Below are positions 9,066 to 17,040 of a stretch of DNA of 64,000 nt, one piece after another. Position numbers and translations under genes: made by a program. Source of the DNA: Pseudomonas sp. GM74 (GTDB lineage Bacteria; Pseudomonadota; Gammaproteobacteria; Pseudomonadales; Pseudomonadaceae); assembly GCF_000282455.1 (NCBI RefSeq), contig NZ_AKJG01000047.1, forward strand, positions 96,673 through 160,672. Reading direction: 5' to 3'. The notes below the pieces were generated by a model that had not been told where the DNA came from, searched no databases, and worked only from the letters and a program-made list of their open reading frames with translations. Each line of letters starts with the position of its first letter. Positions within the stretch are counted from its first letter, which is position 1.

Positions 9066-10013
9066 TTACAAATGGGTTTGCAGCACCAGATCCCAGGGTG
9101 GAATCGGGCTGAAGCGGGTTTTCAGGTACTCCAGCAACAAGCGACTGCGGGAGTTGGGTTGCTGTTCCAGGCGCAAGGCATAGATGCCGGCGCTTTCCGG
9201 TTTCGGCAGGCCGCTGTCGCAGAACAGCGGCAGCAACTCACCCCGCAACAGGTACTCGCTGACCAGCCAGGTCGGCAGATGCGCGATACCCAGTCCGGCC
9301 AATGCGCCGCACACCAGTGCCTCGGCATTGTTGGCGCTCATGCGGATCCGCGCCGGCCGGTGCAACTGCATTTGCCCGTCGCGCTCGAAACGCCAGGCGA
9401 AGGGCGGGGCCAGGCCATCCCAGTCGAGTCCATCATGTTCAATCAGTTGTGGCGGCTCGGTCGGCACGCCGCGACGCCGCAAATAATCAGGGCTGGCGCA
9501 GGCGATACGCACCATGCTCGCCAGTGGCGTAGCCACCAGCCGGGTGTCGGCCAATTGCCCTGCGCGCAACACCAGATCGACCTTGCCGAGGTTCAGGCCC
9601 TGCATGTCGACGAAGCTGTCGATCAAGTGCAATTGCACATCGAGCCCGGGGTAGAGCATCAGGAAGTCGGCAATTACCGGTGCCAGGTGCCGCCGACCAA
9701 AGGCTGCCGGCGCATCGATACGAATCAGGCCTTCTGGCGCGTTGCTCAGGGACACGGCCTCGGCCCGGGCCAGGCGCAACTCGGCGACAATCCGCCGTGC
9801 GCGCTCGGCAAAGGCCAATCCCGCCGGGGTGGCGCGTACCGCATGAGTGCTGCGCAGGAACAATTGACTGCCAACCGCGCTTTCCAGGCTGTCGATACGC
9901 CGTGCCACGGCCGAAGGGGTCAGCGGATGACGGCGCGAGGCGGCGGAAAAACTGCCGGTTTCCAGCACGTCGAGGAACAAGGCCAGTTGGTCGGTCAGTT
10001 GATTGGGGTTCAT
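9066..10013 (-). CDS. LysR-family transcriptional regulator
   Basis: The 315-residue protein has the LysR N-terminal winged helix (LALFLDVLETGSFSAASRR, then TPSAVARRIDSLESAVG) and a periplasmic-binding-like effector domain. It is divergent from the TauE/SafE exporter gene at 10125 with 111 bp between the starts, so it may control that gene. I cannot assign an inducer. The other LysR gene (10864) is convergent with the exporter, so the exporter lies between two LysR genes. Confidence 0.85.
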   Translation of the reverse strand: MNPNQLTDQLALFLDVLETGSFSAASRRHPLTPSAVARRIDSLESAVGSQLFLRSTHAVRATPAGLAFAERARRIVAELRLARAEAVSLSNAPEGLIRIDAPAAFGRRHLAPVIADFLMLYPGLDVQLHLIDSFVDMQGLNLGKVDLVLRAGQLADTRLVATPLASMVRIACASPDYLRRRGVPTEPPQLIEHDGLDWDGLAPPFAWRFERDGQMQLHRPARIRMSANNAEALVCGALAGLGIAHLPTWLVSEYLLRGELLPLFCDSGLPKPESAGIYALRLEQQPNSRSRLLLEYLKTRFSPIPPWDLVLQTHL

Positions 10014-10124
10014 GGCAGGTTTTTGCTTTTGCTAATTTGGCACAGCCATTGTGCGTTGCTGTGCGTTTCCGTGCCAGAGTCAACTGCGTAGGATCAAAGG
10101 CCTGATGGCGACGGGGAAAATGTT

Positions 10125-10874
10125 GTGATCGAGTTCTTGATGTATCTGGTGTTCGGCGCTGCGTTGGGCACGCTCGGCGGGTTGTTTGGCATCGGCGGCG
10201 GCCTGATCGCCATTCCGCTGCTGGGCGTGCTGTTCGGGCTCGATCAGCAGATTGCCCAAGGCACCGCGCTGGTGATGGTGGTGCCGAACGTGATGCTGGC
10301 GCTGTGGCGCTATCATCAGCGCAACCGGATCGAACTGCGCCACGCGCTACCGCTGGCCATCATGGGGTTCTGCTTCGCCTGGCTCGGATCGATCTGGGCG
10401 GTGGGCATTGATGCGCAAACCATGCGCATAGGCTTTGTCGCGTTTCTAATCGCGCTGTCGGCGTACAACCTCGTTCGCATGTTCGCCGCCAGCGCTGCGC
10501 CGGCTGCGCAGATGAACTATTCATGGCCCTGGCTGGGCTTGCTTGGCGCGGCATCCGGCACGATGGGCGGGTTGTTCGGCGTGGGGGGCGCGGTGGTGGC
10601 GACGCCGGTGCTGACCAGTCTGTTCGGCACCAGTCAGGTGGTTGCGCAGGGGCTGTCGTTGGCGCTGGCCTTGCCGAGTACGGGGGTGACGCTGGTGACT
10701 TACGCCGTGCACCATCAGGTCAGTTGGGTGATCGGCTTACCCTTGGCGGTCGGCGGGTTGATGAGCATCAGTTGGGGCGTGAAGGTTGCCCACGCATTGC
10801 CGGAGCGGATGCTGCGCGGGCTGTTTTGCGGGTTCCTGGTGTTCTGTGCAGTGATGCTCGCCTTCAAGGTTTGA
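10125..10874 (+). CDS. Sulfite exporter TauE/SafE family membrane protein
   Basis: The 249-residue integral membrane protein has about eight hydrophobic segments and two internal copies of the family motif: GTLGGLFGIGGGLIAIPLL near the N-terminus and SGTMGGLFGVGGAVVATPVL in the second half. Family members export sulfite, sulfoacetate or other organic anions. The start is a GTG at 10125. The last 11 bp overlap the end of the convergent LysR gene. It is unlinked to any visible sulfur-oxidation genes, so the substrate is open. Confidence 0.85.
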   Translation: MIEFLMYLVFGAALGTLGGLFGIGGGLIAIPLLGVLFGLDQQIAQGTALVMVVPNVMLALWRYHQRNRIELRHALPLAIMGFCFAWLGSIWAVGIDAQTMRIGFVAFLIALSAYNLVRMFAASAAPAAQMNYSWPWLGLLGAASGTMGGLFGVGGAVVATPVLTSLFGTSQVVAQGLSLALALPSTGVTLVTYAVHHQVSWVIGLPLAVGGLMSISWGVKVAHALPERMLRGLFCGFLVFCAVMLAFKV

Positions 10875-11718
10875 AGCCCTCGACGATGTGCTCGGCCAGG
10901 CACTCGGTGATCGGCGACGGGTTATGCAGGTTGCGCACGAGCATGATGCTGGCCTCGGGCAGCAGCGGCAGGTCCTCGGCCTCACCGAGGATGCGCATGT
11001 CCGCGGTGATCAGGCTTTCAAGCTGCGCCGTAACCGCCAGGCCGGCGCTGACCACGGCCATGATCGCCGACAGGCTGTCGCTGTTGTACGCCACCCGGTA
11101 ATCGCGCCCCTGGGCATCAAGGGCGTTGCAGGCCCACTGGCGGCAGAAGCAATCACTGTTGAACATCGCCAGCGGCAACGGCGTCTGCTCGTGGGCGCTG
11201 TAGCATTGCGCCTCGGCCCAGACAAAACGTTCCTTGCGCAACAACTGGCCGATTTCGCTGCCCGGTTCGCGGGTGACGATGGACAGGTCCAGGTCCTGGC
11301 GCATCAGCAGCTGTTTTGATGATTCGCAGTGCACTTCTATCTGAATCAGCGGGTAAGACTGGGCAAACCGGCGCAGAATTCCCGGGAGGAACCGCATTAC
11401 ATAATCGTCCGGCGTGCCGATGCGCACGGTGCCGACCATGTCGGGCTCACGCAAGGTATTGAAGACCTCACTGTGCAGCTTGAGGATCCGCCGCGCATAG
11501 CCGAGCAGCACCTGGCCTTCGGCCGTCAGCCGCACCTGCCGCCCGTCGCGCTGGAACAACTGGCGCTGCAGCACATCTTCTTCCAGGCGCTTCATCTGCA
11601 TGCTGACGGCTGACTGGGTGCGGTTGACCATTTCGCCGGCGCGGGTAAAGCCGCCCTGATCGGCGATGGCGACGAAGGTGCGCAACACTTCGGTATCGAT
11701 ACTCGGGTAGGCGGACAT
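10864..11718 (-). CDS. LysR-family transcriptional regulator
   Basis: This 284-residue LysR protein has TEVLRTFVAIADQGGFTRAG and VNRTQSAVSMQMKRLEEDV as the winged helix, then an effector domain. It is divergent from the small DUF1127 gene (11814), and the 95-bp gap between them is a natural place for its operator, though no T-N11-A site stood out. Its 3' end overlaps the exporter gene by 11 bp in convergent orientation. The inducer is unknown. Confidence 0.85.
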   Translation of the reverse strand: MSAYPSIDTEVLRTFVAIADQGGFTRAGEMVNRTQSAVSMQMKRLEEDVLQRQLFQRDGRQVRLTAEGQVLLGYARRILKLHSEVFNTLREPDMVGTVRIGTPDDYVMRFLPGILRRFAQSYPLIQIEVHCESSKQLLMRQDLDLSIVTREPGSEIGQLLRKERFVWAEAQCYSAHEQTPLPLAMFNSDCFCRQWACNALDAQGRDYRVAYNSDSLSAIMAVVSAGLAVTAQLESLITADMRILGEAEDLPLLPEASIMLVRNLHNPSPITECLAEHIVEGFKP

Positions 11719-11813
11719 CCATCAATCTCCGAGATATGTGACATCAGAAACATTCGTTGGATTGATCTTAGACCCGGCGCGAGACTGGAGCCATCCAAAC
11801 GGAGGGCAACAAG

Positions 11814-12029
11814 ATGAAAGGTCAACACGAGTTCCAAGGATCAGAAAAACACTCGATTCACGTGATATCCGATCTACTGCACAAGGTCGGCCGCTGGTAC
11901 GAACTGCATCGCGAGCGCGAATTGCTGGCGAGCTTGAGCGACGAAGCACTCAAGGACATCGGCATGAGCCGTGCGGATGTGGAGAACGAGTCGATCAAAC
12001 CGTTCTGGAATGACCCGATGCATAAATGA
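11814..12029 (+). CDS. DUF1127 small protein
   Basis: The 71-residue protein has a C-terminal DUF1127 domain: KVGRWYELHRERELLASLSD, then EALKDIGMSRADVENE, with the typical ending KPFW. A good Shine-Dalgarno GGAGGG precedes the ATG. DUF1127 proteins are small, basic or amphipathic, and some have been linked to RNA turnover and phosphate or carbon metabolism in alphaproteobacteria. The role here is unknown. It is divergent from a LysR gene, which may regulate it, and 64 bp upstream of the YcaQ-like gene. Confidence 0.8.
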   Translation: MKGQHEFQGSEKHSIHVISDLLHKVGRWYELHRERELLASLSDEALKDIGMSRADVENESIKPFWNDPMHK

Positions 12030-12093
12030 TGAATGCCACGCTACACAAACCCCTTACCGGTGAGGTAGGTTGCGAGCAGACAAGGAGACGCCC

Positions 12094-13323
12094 ATGCCCG
12101 CAACGTTGTCCTTTACCCTCAAACAGGCTCGGCGTCTGGCGCTGGCCGCCCAAGGGTTCAATGGGCGGTCGCCGCCAGCGACGATCAAGGTTGTTGCGCT
12201 CAATCGCCTGATCGAGCGTCTGGGCGCTCTGCAGATCGACTCGGTCAATGCAGTGGTGCGTTCGCACTACCTTCCGCTGTTTTCCCGCATTGGCAATTAC
12301 TCCTCCGATTTGCTCGACCAGGCTGCCTGGAGTCAGGGCCGGCGCCGTACGTTGTTCGAATATTGGGGTCATGAAGCCTCGTTGTTGCCACTTTCCATGT
12401 ACCCGTTGATGCGTTGGCGCATGCAGCGTGCGAGCCGTGGCGAAGACATTTATCAGCAATTGGCGCGCTTTGGCCGTGAGCAGCAAGACACCATTCGCCG
12501 GGTGCTGGCTTCGGTCGAGGAGCAGGGCGCGTTGGGTGCCGGAAGTCTGTCGACCCGTCAGGAGCGTGCCGGGCCCTGGTGGGACTGGAGTGCGGAAAAG
12601 CATGCGCTGGAATGGTTGTTCGCTGCCGGTGAAGTGACTGTGGCCGGCCGGCGGGGATTCGAAAGGCTCTACGATCTGCCGGAGCGGGTGATTCCTTCGG
12701 CGGTGCTTGCGAACCCCATTCTGAGTGAAAACGAGGCCCAGCGCGGCCTGTTGCGGCATGCGGCAACGGCCTTGGGGGTTGGTACGGAGAAGGACTTGCG
12801 TGACTATTTCCGCTTGAACCCCGCGGACAGTCGTCCGCGTTTGGCCGAGTTGGTCGAGGCCGGGGAGTTGCTGACCTGCGAAGTCCAGGGCTGGCGGCAA
12901 CCGGCCTATTGTCTGCCCGAGCCAAAAGTGCCGCGCAAAGTCGCCGCCAGTGCATTGCTCTCGCCGTTCGATTCGCTGATCTGGGAGCGCAGCCGGACCG
13001 AGCGGCTGTTTGATTTCCGCTATCGGCTGGAGATCTACACGCCGCAGGACAAACGGGTGTACGGCTATTACGTCCTGCCGTTTTTGCACAACGAACGGAT
13101 TGCCGCGCGGGTGGATTTGCGCGCGGAACGGGCGGCGGGCCGTTTGGCAGTGCATGCGGTGCATGAAGAGGACGCGGGGCTGGATGAAGAGGGAATGCTG
13201 GCGTTGGCAGTCAATCTGCGGCAGATGGCGGATTGGCTGGGGCTGGCGCAGGTTCGGCTCAATTGCCCGCGGGCGAGTGCGGCAAGGTTGAGGGTGGCAT
13301 TGGCACAAATTGGCGGTGACTGA
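12094..13323 (+). CDS. ycaQ: YcaQ/AlkX-like DNA glycosylase (HTH_42 family)
   Basis: The 409-residue member of the winged-helix HTH_42 superfamily includes AlkZ and E. coli YcaQ, which unhook interstrand crosslinks and remove bulky alkylated purines. The catalytic motif appears as QID in GALQIDSVNAV (about residue 46). That is the Q-hydrophobic-D form of the YcaQ (AlkX) branch rather than the QxQ form of AlkZ. The motif assignment is from memory of the family. A Shine-Dalgarno AAGGAGA precedes the ATG at 12094; the frame upstream to 12070 is not needed. A REPIN starts 5 bp after the stop codon. Confidence 0.8.
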   Translation: MPATLSFTLKQARRLALAAQGFNGRSPPATIKVVALNRLIERLGALQIDSVNAVVRSHYLPLFSRIGNYSSDLLDQAAWSQGRRRTLFEYWGHEASLLPLSMYPLMRWRMQRASRGEDIYQQLARFGREQQDTIRRVLASVEEQGALGAGSLSTRQERAGPWWDWSAEKHALEWLFAAGEVTVAGRRGFERLYDLPERVIPSAVLANPILSENEAQRGLLRHAATALGVGTEKDLRDYFRLNPADSRPRLAELVEAGELLTCEVQGWRQPAYCLPEPKVPRKVAASALLSPFDSLIWERSRTERLFDFRYRLEIYTPQDKRVYGYYVLPFLHNERIAARVDLRAERAAGRLAVHAVHEEDAGLDEEGMLALAVNLRQMADWLGLAQVRLNCPRASAARLRVALAQIGGD

Positions 13324-13327
13324 GCCG

Positions 13328-13410
13328 GCCTCTTCGCGGGCAAGCCCGCTCCCACATTGGTTCTGTGTCGTTCACAAATCAAGTGTGGGAGCGGGCTTGC
13401 CCGCGAAGGC
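13328..13410. repeat. REPIN
   Basis: An inverted REP pair: CTTCGCGGGCAAGCCCGC at about 13332 and its complement TGTGGGAGCGGGCTTGCCCG ending near 13409. It sits between the convergent 3' ends of the ycaQ-like gene and the DAHP synthase gene. This copy carries the GCCCGCG variant of the stem. Confidence 0.9.
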
Positions 13411-13441
13411 GGACTATCAGGCAGCAAAAAAGGTTACTGGC

Positions 13442-14788
13442 TCAGCGCCGAACCTGCTTCAGCGTTTCCGCAATCAAGAACGCCAGTTCCAGCGACTGAT
13501 CGGCATTCATCCGCGGATCGCAATGGGTGTGGTAGCGATCCGACAAGCCGTCCTCGGTAATCGGCCGCGCACCACCGATGCACTCGGTCACGTTCTGCCC
13601 GGTCATTTCGATGTGAATGCCACCGGCATAACTGCCTTCGGCCTGGTGCACCTGGAAGAACTGCTTCACCTCGCCAAGGATCTGCGCGAAGTCGCGGGTC
13701 TTGTAGCCGCTGCTGGCCTTGATGGTGTTGCCGTGCATCGGGTCGCAACTCCACAGCACCTGCTTGCCTTCGCGCTGGACGGCGCGGATAAGCTGCGGCA
13801 AGTGATCGCCGACCTTGTTCGCGCCCATCCGCGCGATCAGGTTCAGGCGACCCGGATCGTTCTGCGGGTTGAGCACATCGATCAAGCGAATCAGGTCGTC
13901 GGGGTTCATGCTCGGGCCGACCTTGACCCCGATCGGGTTGTTCACCCCGCGCAGGAATTCGACGTGGGCGCCGTCGAGCTGGCGGGTGCGGTCGCCGATC
14001 CACAGCATGTGGGCCGAGCAGTCGTAGTAGTCGTTGGTCAGGCTGTCGCGACGCACGAAGGCTTCCTCGTAGTTCAGCAGCAGCGCTTCGTGGGCGGTGA
14101 AGAAGCTGGTTTCGCGCAGCTGCGGCGAGCTGTCCATGCCGCAGGCCCGCATGAACGCCAGGGTTTCATCGATGCGGTCGGCCAGGTGGCTGTATTTTTC
14201 CGCCAGTGCCGAGTTGGCGATGAAGTCCAGGTTCCACTTGTGTACCTGATGCAGATCGGCAAAACCGCCTTGGGCGAATGCGCGCAACAGGTTCAGGGTG
14301 GCGGTGGACTGGTGGTAGGACTGCAGCAGGCGTTCCGGGTCCGGCACGCGGCTTTTTTCGTCGAAACCGATGCCGTTGACGATGTCGCCACGGTAGGCGG
14401 GCAGGGTCACGCCATCGATGGTTTCGTCGTTGGCCGAACGCGGTTTGGCGAATTGCCCGGCCATGCGCCCGACCTTGACCACCGGGCAGCCGGCGGCAAA
14501 GGTCATCACGATCGCCATCTGCAACAGCACCTTGAAGGTGTCGCGGATTTTCGCTGCGGAGAACTCGGCGAAGCTTTCGGCGCAGTCGCCACCCTGTAAC
14601 AGAAACGCGCGGCCCTGGGTCACCTCGGCAAACTGACGGCGCAACTCCCGGGCTTCGCCGGCAAACACCAGCGGCGGATAGCTGGCCAGGGTCTGCTCGA
14701 CCTGCTGCAAATGCGCGGCGTCGGGGTATCGGGGTTGTTGCTGGATCGGCAGGGCGCGCCAGCTGTCAGGGCTCCAGGGTTGGCTCAT
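13442..14788 (-). CDS. Class II 3-deoxy-7-phosphoheptulonate (DAHP) synthase
   Basis: The enzyme condenses phosphoenolpyruvate and erythrose 4-phosphate, the first step of the shikimate pathway. The 448-residue protein is of the plant-like class II (AroA-II) type, with [20 protein letters not shown] (about residues 67-86, metal-binding Cys) and later [14 protein letters not shown] and [10 protein letters not shown]. The start at 14788 ([10 protein letters not shown]) matches the family; the upstream in-frame start is not convincing. No phenazine genes are nearby, so this is the housekeeping copy rather than a PhzC. Confidence 0.92.
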   Translation of the reverse strand: MSQPWSPDSWRALPIQQQPRYPDAAHLQQVEQTLASYPPLVFAGEARELRRQFAEVTQGRAFLLQGGDCAESFAEFSAAKIRDTFKVLLQMAIVMTFAAGCPVVKVGRMAGQFAKPRSANDETIDGVTLPAYRGDIVNGIGFDEKSRVPDPERLLQSYHQSTATLNLLRAFAQGGFADLHQVHKWNLDFIANSALAEKYSHLADRIDETLAFMRACGMDSSPQLRETSFFTAHEALLLNYEEAFVRRDSLTNDYYDCSAHMLWIGDRTRQLDGAHVEFLRGVNNPIGVKVGPSMNPDDLIRLIDVLNPQNDPGRLNLIARMGANKVGDHLPQLIRAVQREGKQVLWSCDPMHGNTIKASSGYKTRDFAQILGEVKQFFQVHQAEGSYAGGIHIEMTGQNVTECIGGARPITEDGLSDRYHTHCDPRMNADQSLELAFLIAETLKQVRR

Positions 14789-14938
14789 CACGGTCTCTAG
14801 TGTTTTCGCTCGGACGTCCATGTTATCAGCAAATTAGTGCGTGACCTGTTCCCGTCGCATCGCTGACAATCTCGCCTTTGCCGCTCTCTACACGCGGTGT
14901 TATTGCGTTGCCGGCCCCGGTGACGGTCAGGAGATGAA

Positions 14939-15694
14939 ATGACTGAGGAGCGCGTCGAGCATCTGCTCGCCGAGGTACAGGACGAGTTCGGCGTAATTCG
15001 TGTGCTGGAAGTGGCCGATTACCGTTTTCTCGAGTTCGGTGATGCCATCGAGCAAAGCTGCGTGTTCACGGCCGATCCGAGCTGGCTCGAGTACGACTAC
15101 ACCCGGGCGATGCTGATCGGCGCGCTTTGCCACGAGCAACCGGAAAGTGCGCTGTTTCTCGGCCTCGGCGCCGGGACGCTGACCCAGGCCTGCCTCAAGT
15201 TCCTGCCGCTGGAAGATGTCGAAGCCATCGAACTACGCCCGGATGTACCGCGCCTGGCCATCGAGTACCTGGGGCTGGATGACGATCCGCGCCTGTACAT
15301 CCGCGTTGGCGATGCGCTGGAGCTGCTGGACACCGCCGAATCGGCGGACCTGATTTTCGTCGACCTTTATACCGATGTCGGTCCGGGTGTCGGTCATCTG
15401 GCCTGGAGTTTTCTGGAAAACTGCCAGAAGCGATTGAATCCGGGAGGCTGGCTGGTCATCAATCAGTGGGCTACCGACGATGGAAAACCCTTGGGCGCCG
15501 CCTTGTTGCGCGGTTTGTATCACCGACATTACTGGGAGCTGCCGGTGAAGGAGGGCAACGTGATTCTGATCGTGCCGTCGGAGCTGGACCAGGAACTGGA
15601 CATGGACGGCCTGATTGCCCGCGCCGAAACGCTGGCGCCACGGTTGGGGTATTCGCTGGATTCGTTGATCAAGTGCATTCGCCCGGCTACCTGA
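14939..15694 (+). CDS. Spermidine synthase-like methyltransferase-fold protein
   Basis: The 251-residue protein has the spermine/spermidine synthase fold: LFLGLGAGTLTQACLKFLPL is the nucleotide-binding loop, VEAIELRPDVPRLA the acidic residue at the end of strand 2, and DLIFVDLYTDVGPG the active-site aspartate strand. True SpeE proteins have a fuller N-terminal barrel and a YHE motif that I do not see, so aminopropyl transfer is uncertain. AGGAGA lies just before the ATG. The gene is divergent from DAHP synthase, with 150 bp between starts. Confidence 0.7.
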   Translation: MTEERVEHLLAEVQDEFGVIRVLEVADYRFLEFGDAIEQSCVFTADPSWLEYDYTRAMLIGALCHEQPESALFLGLGAGTLTQACLKFLPLEDVEAIELRPDVPRLAIEYLGLDDDPRLYIRVGDALELLDTAESADLIFVDLYTDVGPGVGHLAWSFLENCQKRLNPGGWLVINQWATDDGKPLGAALLRGLYHRHYWELPVKEGNVILIVPSELDQELDMDGLIARAETLAPRLGYSLDSLIKCIRPAT

Positions 15695-15713
15695 TTAATT
15701 GATTGTCTGGACT

Positions 15714-15804
15714 GGCCCCTTCGCGGGCAAGTCGGATCGCCGCACCGCCGCTCCCACAGGTTTGCGCAAACACCTGTGGGAGCGGGCTTGCCCGCGAAGG
15801 GGCC
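15714..15804. repeat. REPIN with an interrupted left arm
   Basis: The right arm (CCTGTGGGAGCGGGCTTGCC, then CGCGAAGGGGCC) is canonical. The left arm starts GGCCCCTTCGCGGGCAAG but has extra bases (about 15732-15750) before CGCTCCCACAGG. The pair lies between convergent genes. Confidence 0.85.
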
Positions 15805-15823
15805 TTCAAAGCCACCGCAAAAG

Positions 15824-16615
15824 CTAAAGCCCTTTGAAGACCCCCGGCCGCCGCTCCACCATCGACCGCACGCCTTCCTTGACGTCCTCGCTAGCCATCA
15901 ACTTCTTGACCAGCAGCGGCAACGCCTGTGCCGCCGCGGTTTCCCCTTCATACCGGGCCTGTCGCGCAGACATCAGCGTAGCCTGCACCCCAAGCGGTGC
16001 CTGGCGGGCAATCCGTTCGGCCAGTTCAATCGCCCGGGGCAGTAGATCCTCGCTGGCCATGACTTCCTGCACCAGGCCCAGGTGCAAGGCATCACGGGCA
16101 TCGAATTCATCACCGGTCAATAACCAGCGCATGGCGTTACCCCAACCGGATACTTGATGCAGGCGCAGGGTGGCGCCGCCGAACGGGAAGAGCCCGCGTT
16201 GCACTTCCATCTGCGCGAACCGGGTGTTGCTGGCGCACAGGTTGATGTCGGCGGCCAGCATCAATTCGATGCCGATGGTCAGGCAGTAGCCTTGGGCGGC
16301 GACGATCACCGGTTTGCTGACCCTGGGACCTGCGAACACCCCCCACGGATCACAGCCACCGGGCGGAACCTGCCAGCCATCTGCCAGTGTGACGCTGGCA
16401 TTGACCAGGTCGAGCCCGGCGGTGAAGTGCTCGCCATGAGCGAACACCACCGCCACCCGCGCCTCGCTGTCGGCTTCGAACTCGCCATAGGCCAGGCTCA
16501 ATGCGTTGAGCAGGTCGAGATCGAAGGCGTTGCGCTTGGCCACCCGATCCAGACCGATCAGGAACACATGGCCATGTCGTTCGCGGCTGACTCGACTGGA
16601 GCTGGGCTGATTCAT
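15824..16615 (-). CDS. Enoyl-CoA hydratase/isomerase (crotonase) family protein
   Basis: The 263-residue crotonase fold protein has HGEHFTAGLDLVNA as the first oxyanion-hole and substrate region and the second loop AAQGYCLTIGIELMLAADI. The acidic catalytic positions of true enoyl-CoA hydratases are not obvious (VQRGLFPFGGATLR instead of PEVKLGLIPG-type), so it could be an isomerase or another CoA hydrolase. The start at 16615 (MNQPSSS) follows GAGGA; the frame runs on upstream without a ribosome site. It is divergent from deaD, sharing a 422-bp region. Confidence 0.8.
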   Translation of the reverse strand: MNQPSSSRVSRERHGHVFLIGLDRVAKRNAFDLDLLNALSLAYGEFEADSEARVAVVFAHGEHFTAGLDLVNASVTLADGWQVPPGGCDPWGVFAGPRVSKPVIVAAQGYCLTIGIELMLAADINLCASNTRFAQMEVQRGLFPFGGATLRLHQVSGWGNAMRWLLTGDEFDARDALHLGLVQEVMASEDLLPRAIELAERIARQAPLGVQATLMSARQARYEGETAAAQALPLLVKKLMASEDVKEGVRSMVERRPGVFKGL

Positions 16616-16812
16616 GGAGCGGTCCTCGGGGTGGGAAAGGCGTGCCAGACCGGCGGTCTGCACGGCAAAGGGTGAACCGTTTTAGCGCCATCACCCGCAA
16701 GGCCGGGCCTTTGAAAAATAGACGGCTGACCGATTATTCGCAAAGCCTGTTACACAACGGTGTATTCGGTGGGTTTCCGATAAAAAAAGCTCCCTTTTTG
16801 GGCGAATTCCGG

Positions 16813-17040
16813 TATAGTGCGCGCCGGCCTTTAACCGGGCCGCGTTTAGGTAGCGCAATTCCCCGAAGCCAGCTTCGGCTGCACGTCCGCCCAGCGGACT
16901 CTTCCTTGACGATTCTTTTCATTCATTCGTTTTCGCAAATCCCCGCCGACAAAGCTGCCAGGGCGACTCTTGAGTCTCAACACGGCATGTGCAGCTTTGG
17001 AGCATGGGTCTTTGCGGATGCACTTAGAGGCAGACCCATG
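16813..17040 (+). promoter_or_regulatory. deaD promoter and structured 5' leader
   Basis: A -10-like TATAGT at 16813 predicts a transcript with a leader of about 210 nt. The leader holds four inverted repeats: 16863-16878 (CCGAAGC/GCTTCGG), 16885-16899 (GTCCGC/GCGGAC), 16950-16958 with 16991-16999 (CAAAGCTGC/GCAGCTTTG), and 17003-17011 with 17032-17040 (CATGGGTCT/AGACCCATG). The last includes the deaD start codon and holds the Shine-Dalgarno AGAGG (17026-17030) in its 20-nt loop. This layout suggests temperature- or helicase-dependent translation control. The rest of 16616-16812 shows no gene. Confidence 0.65.

Noticed and set aside
17004..17027. A 7-codon leader peptide (ATG at 17004) before deaD
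   Set aside because: GGAG is only one base from the ATG, which is too close for initiation. The sequence is better explained as a hairpin arm.
16642..17037. In-frame N-terminal extension of deaD
   Set aside because: It includes the promoter and structured leader, has no similarity to helicases, and the start at 17038 gives the family length.
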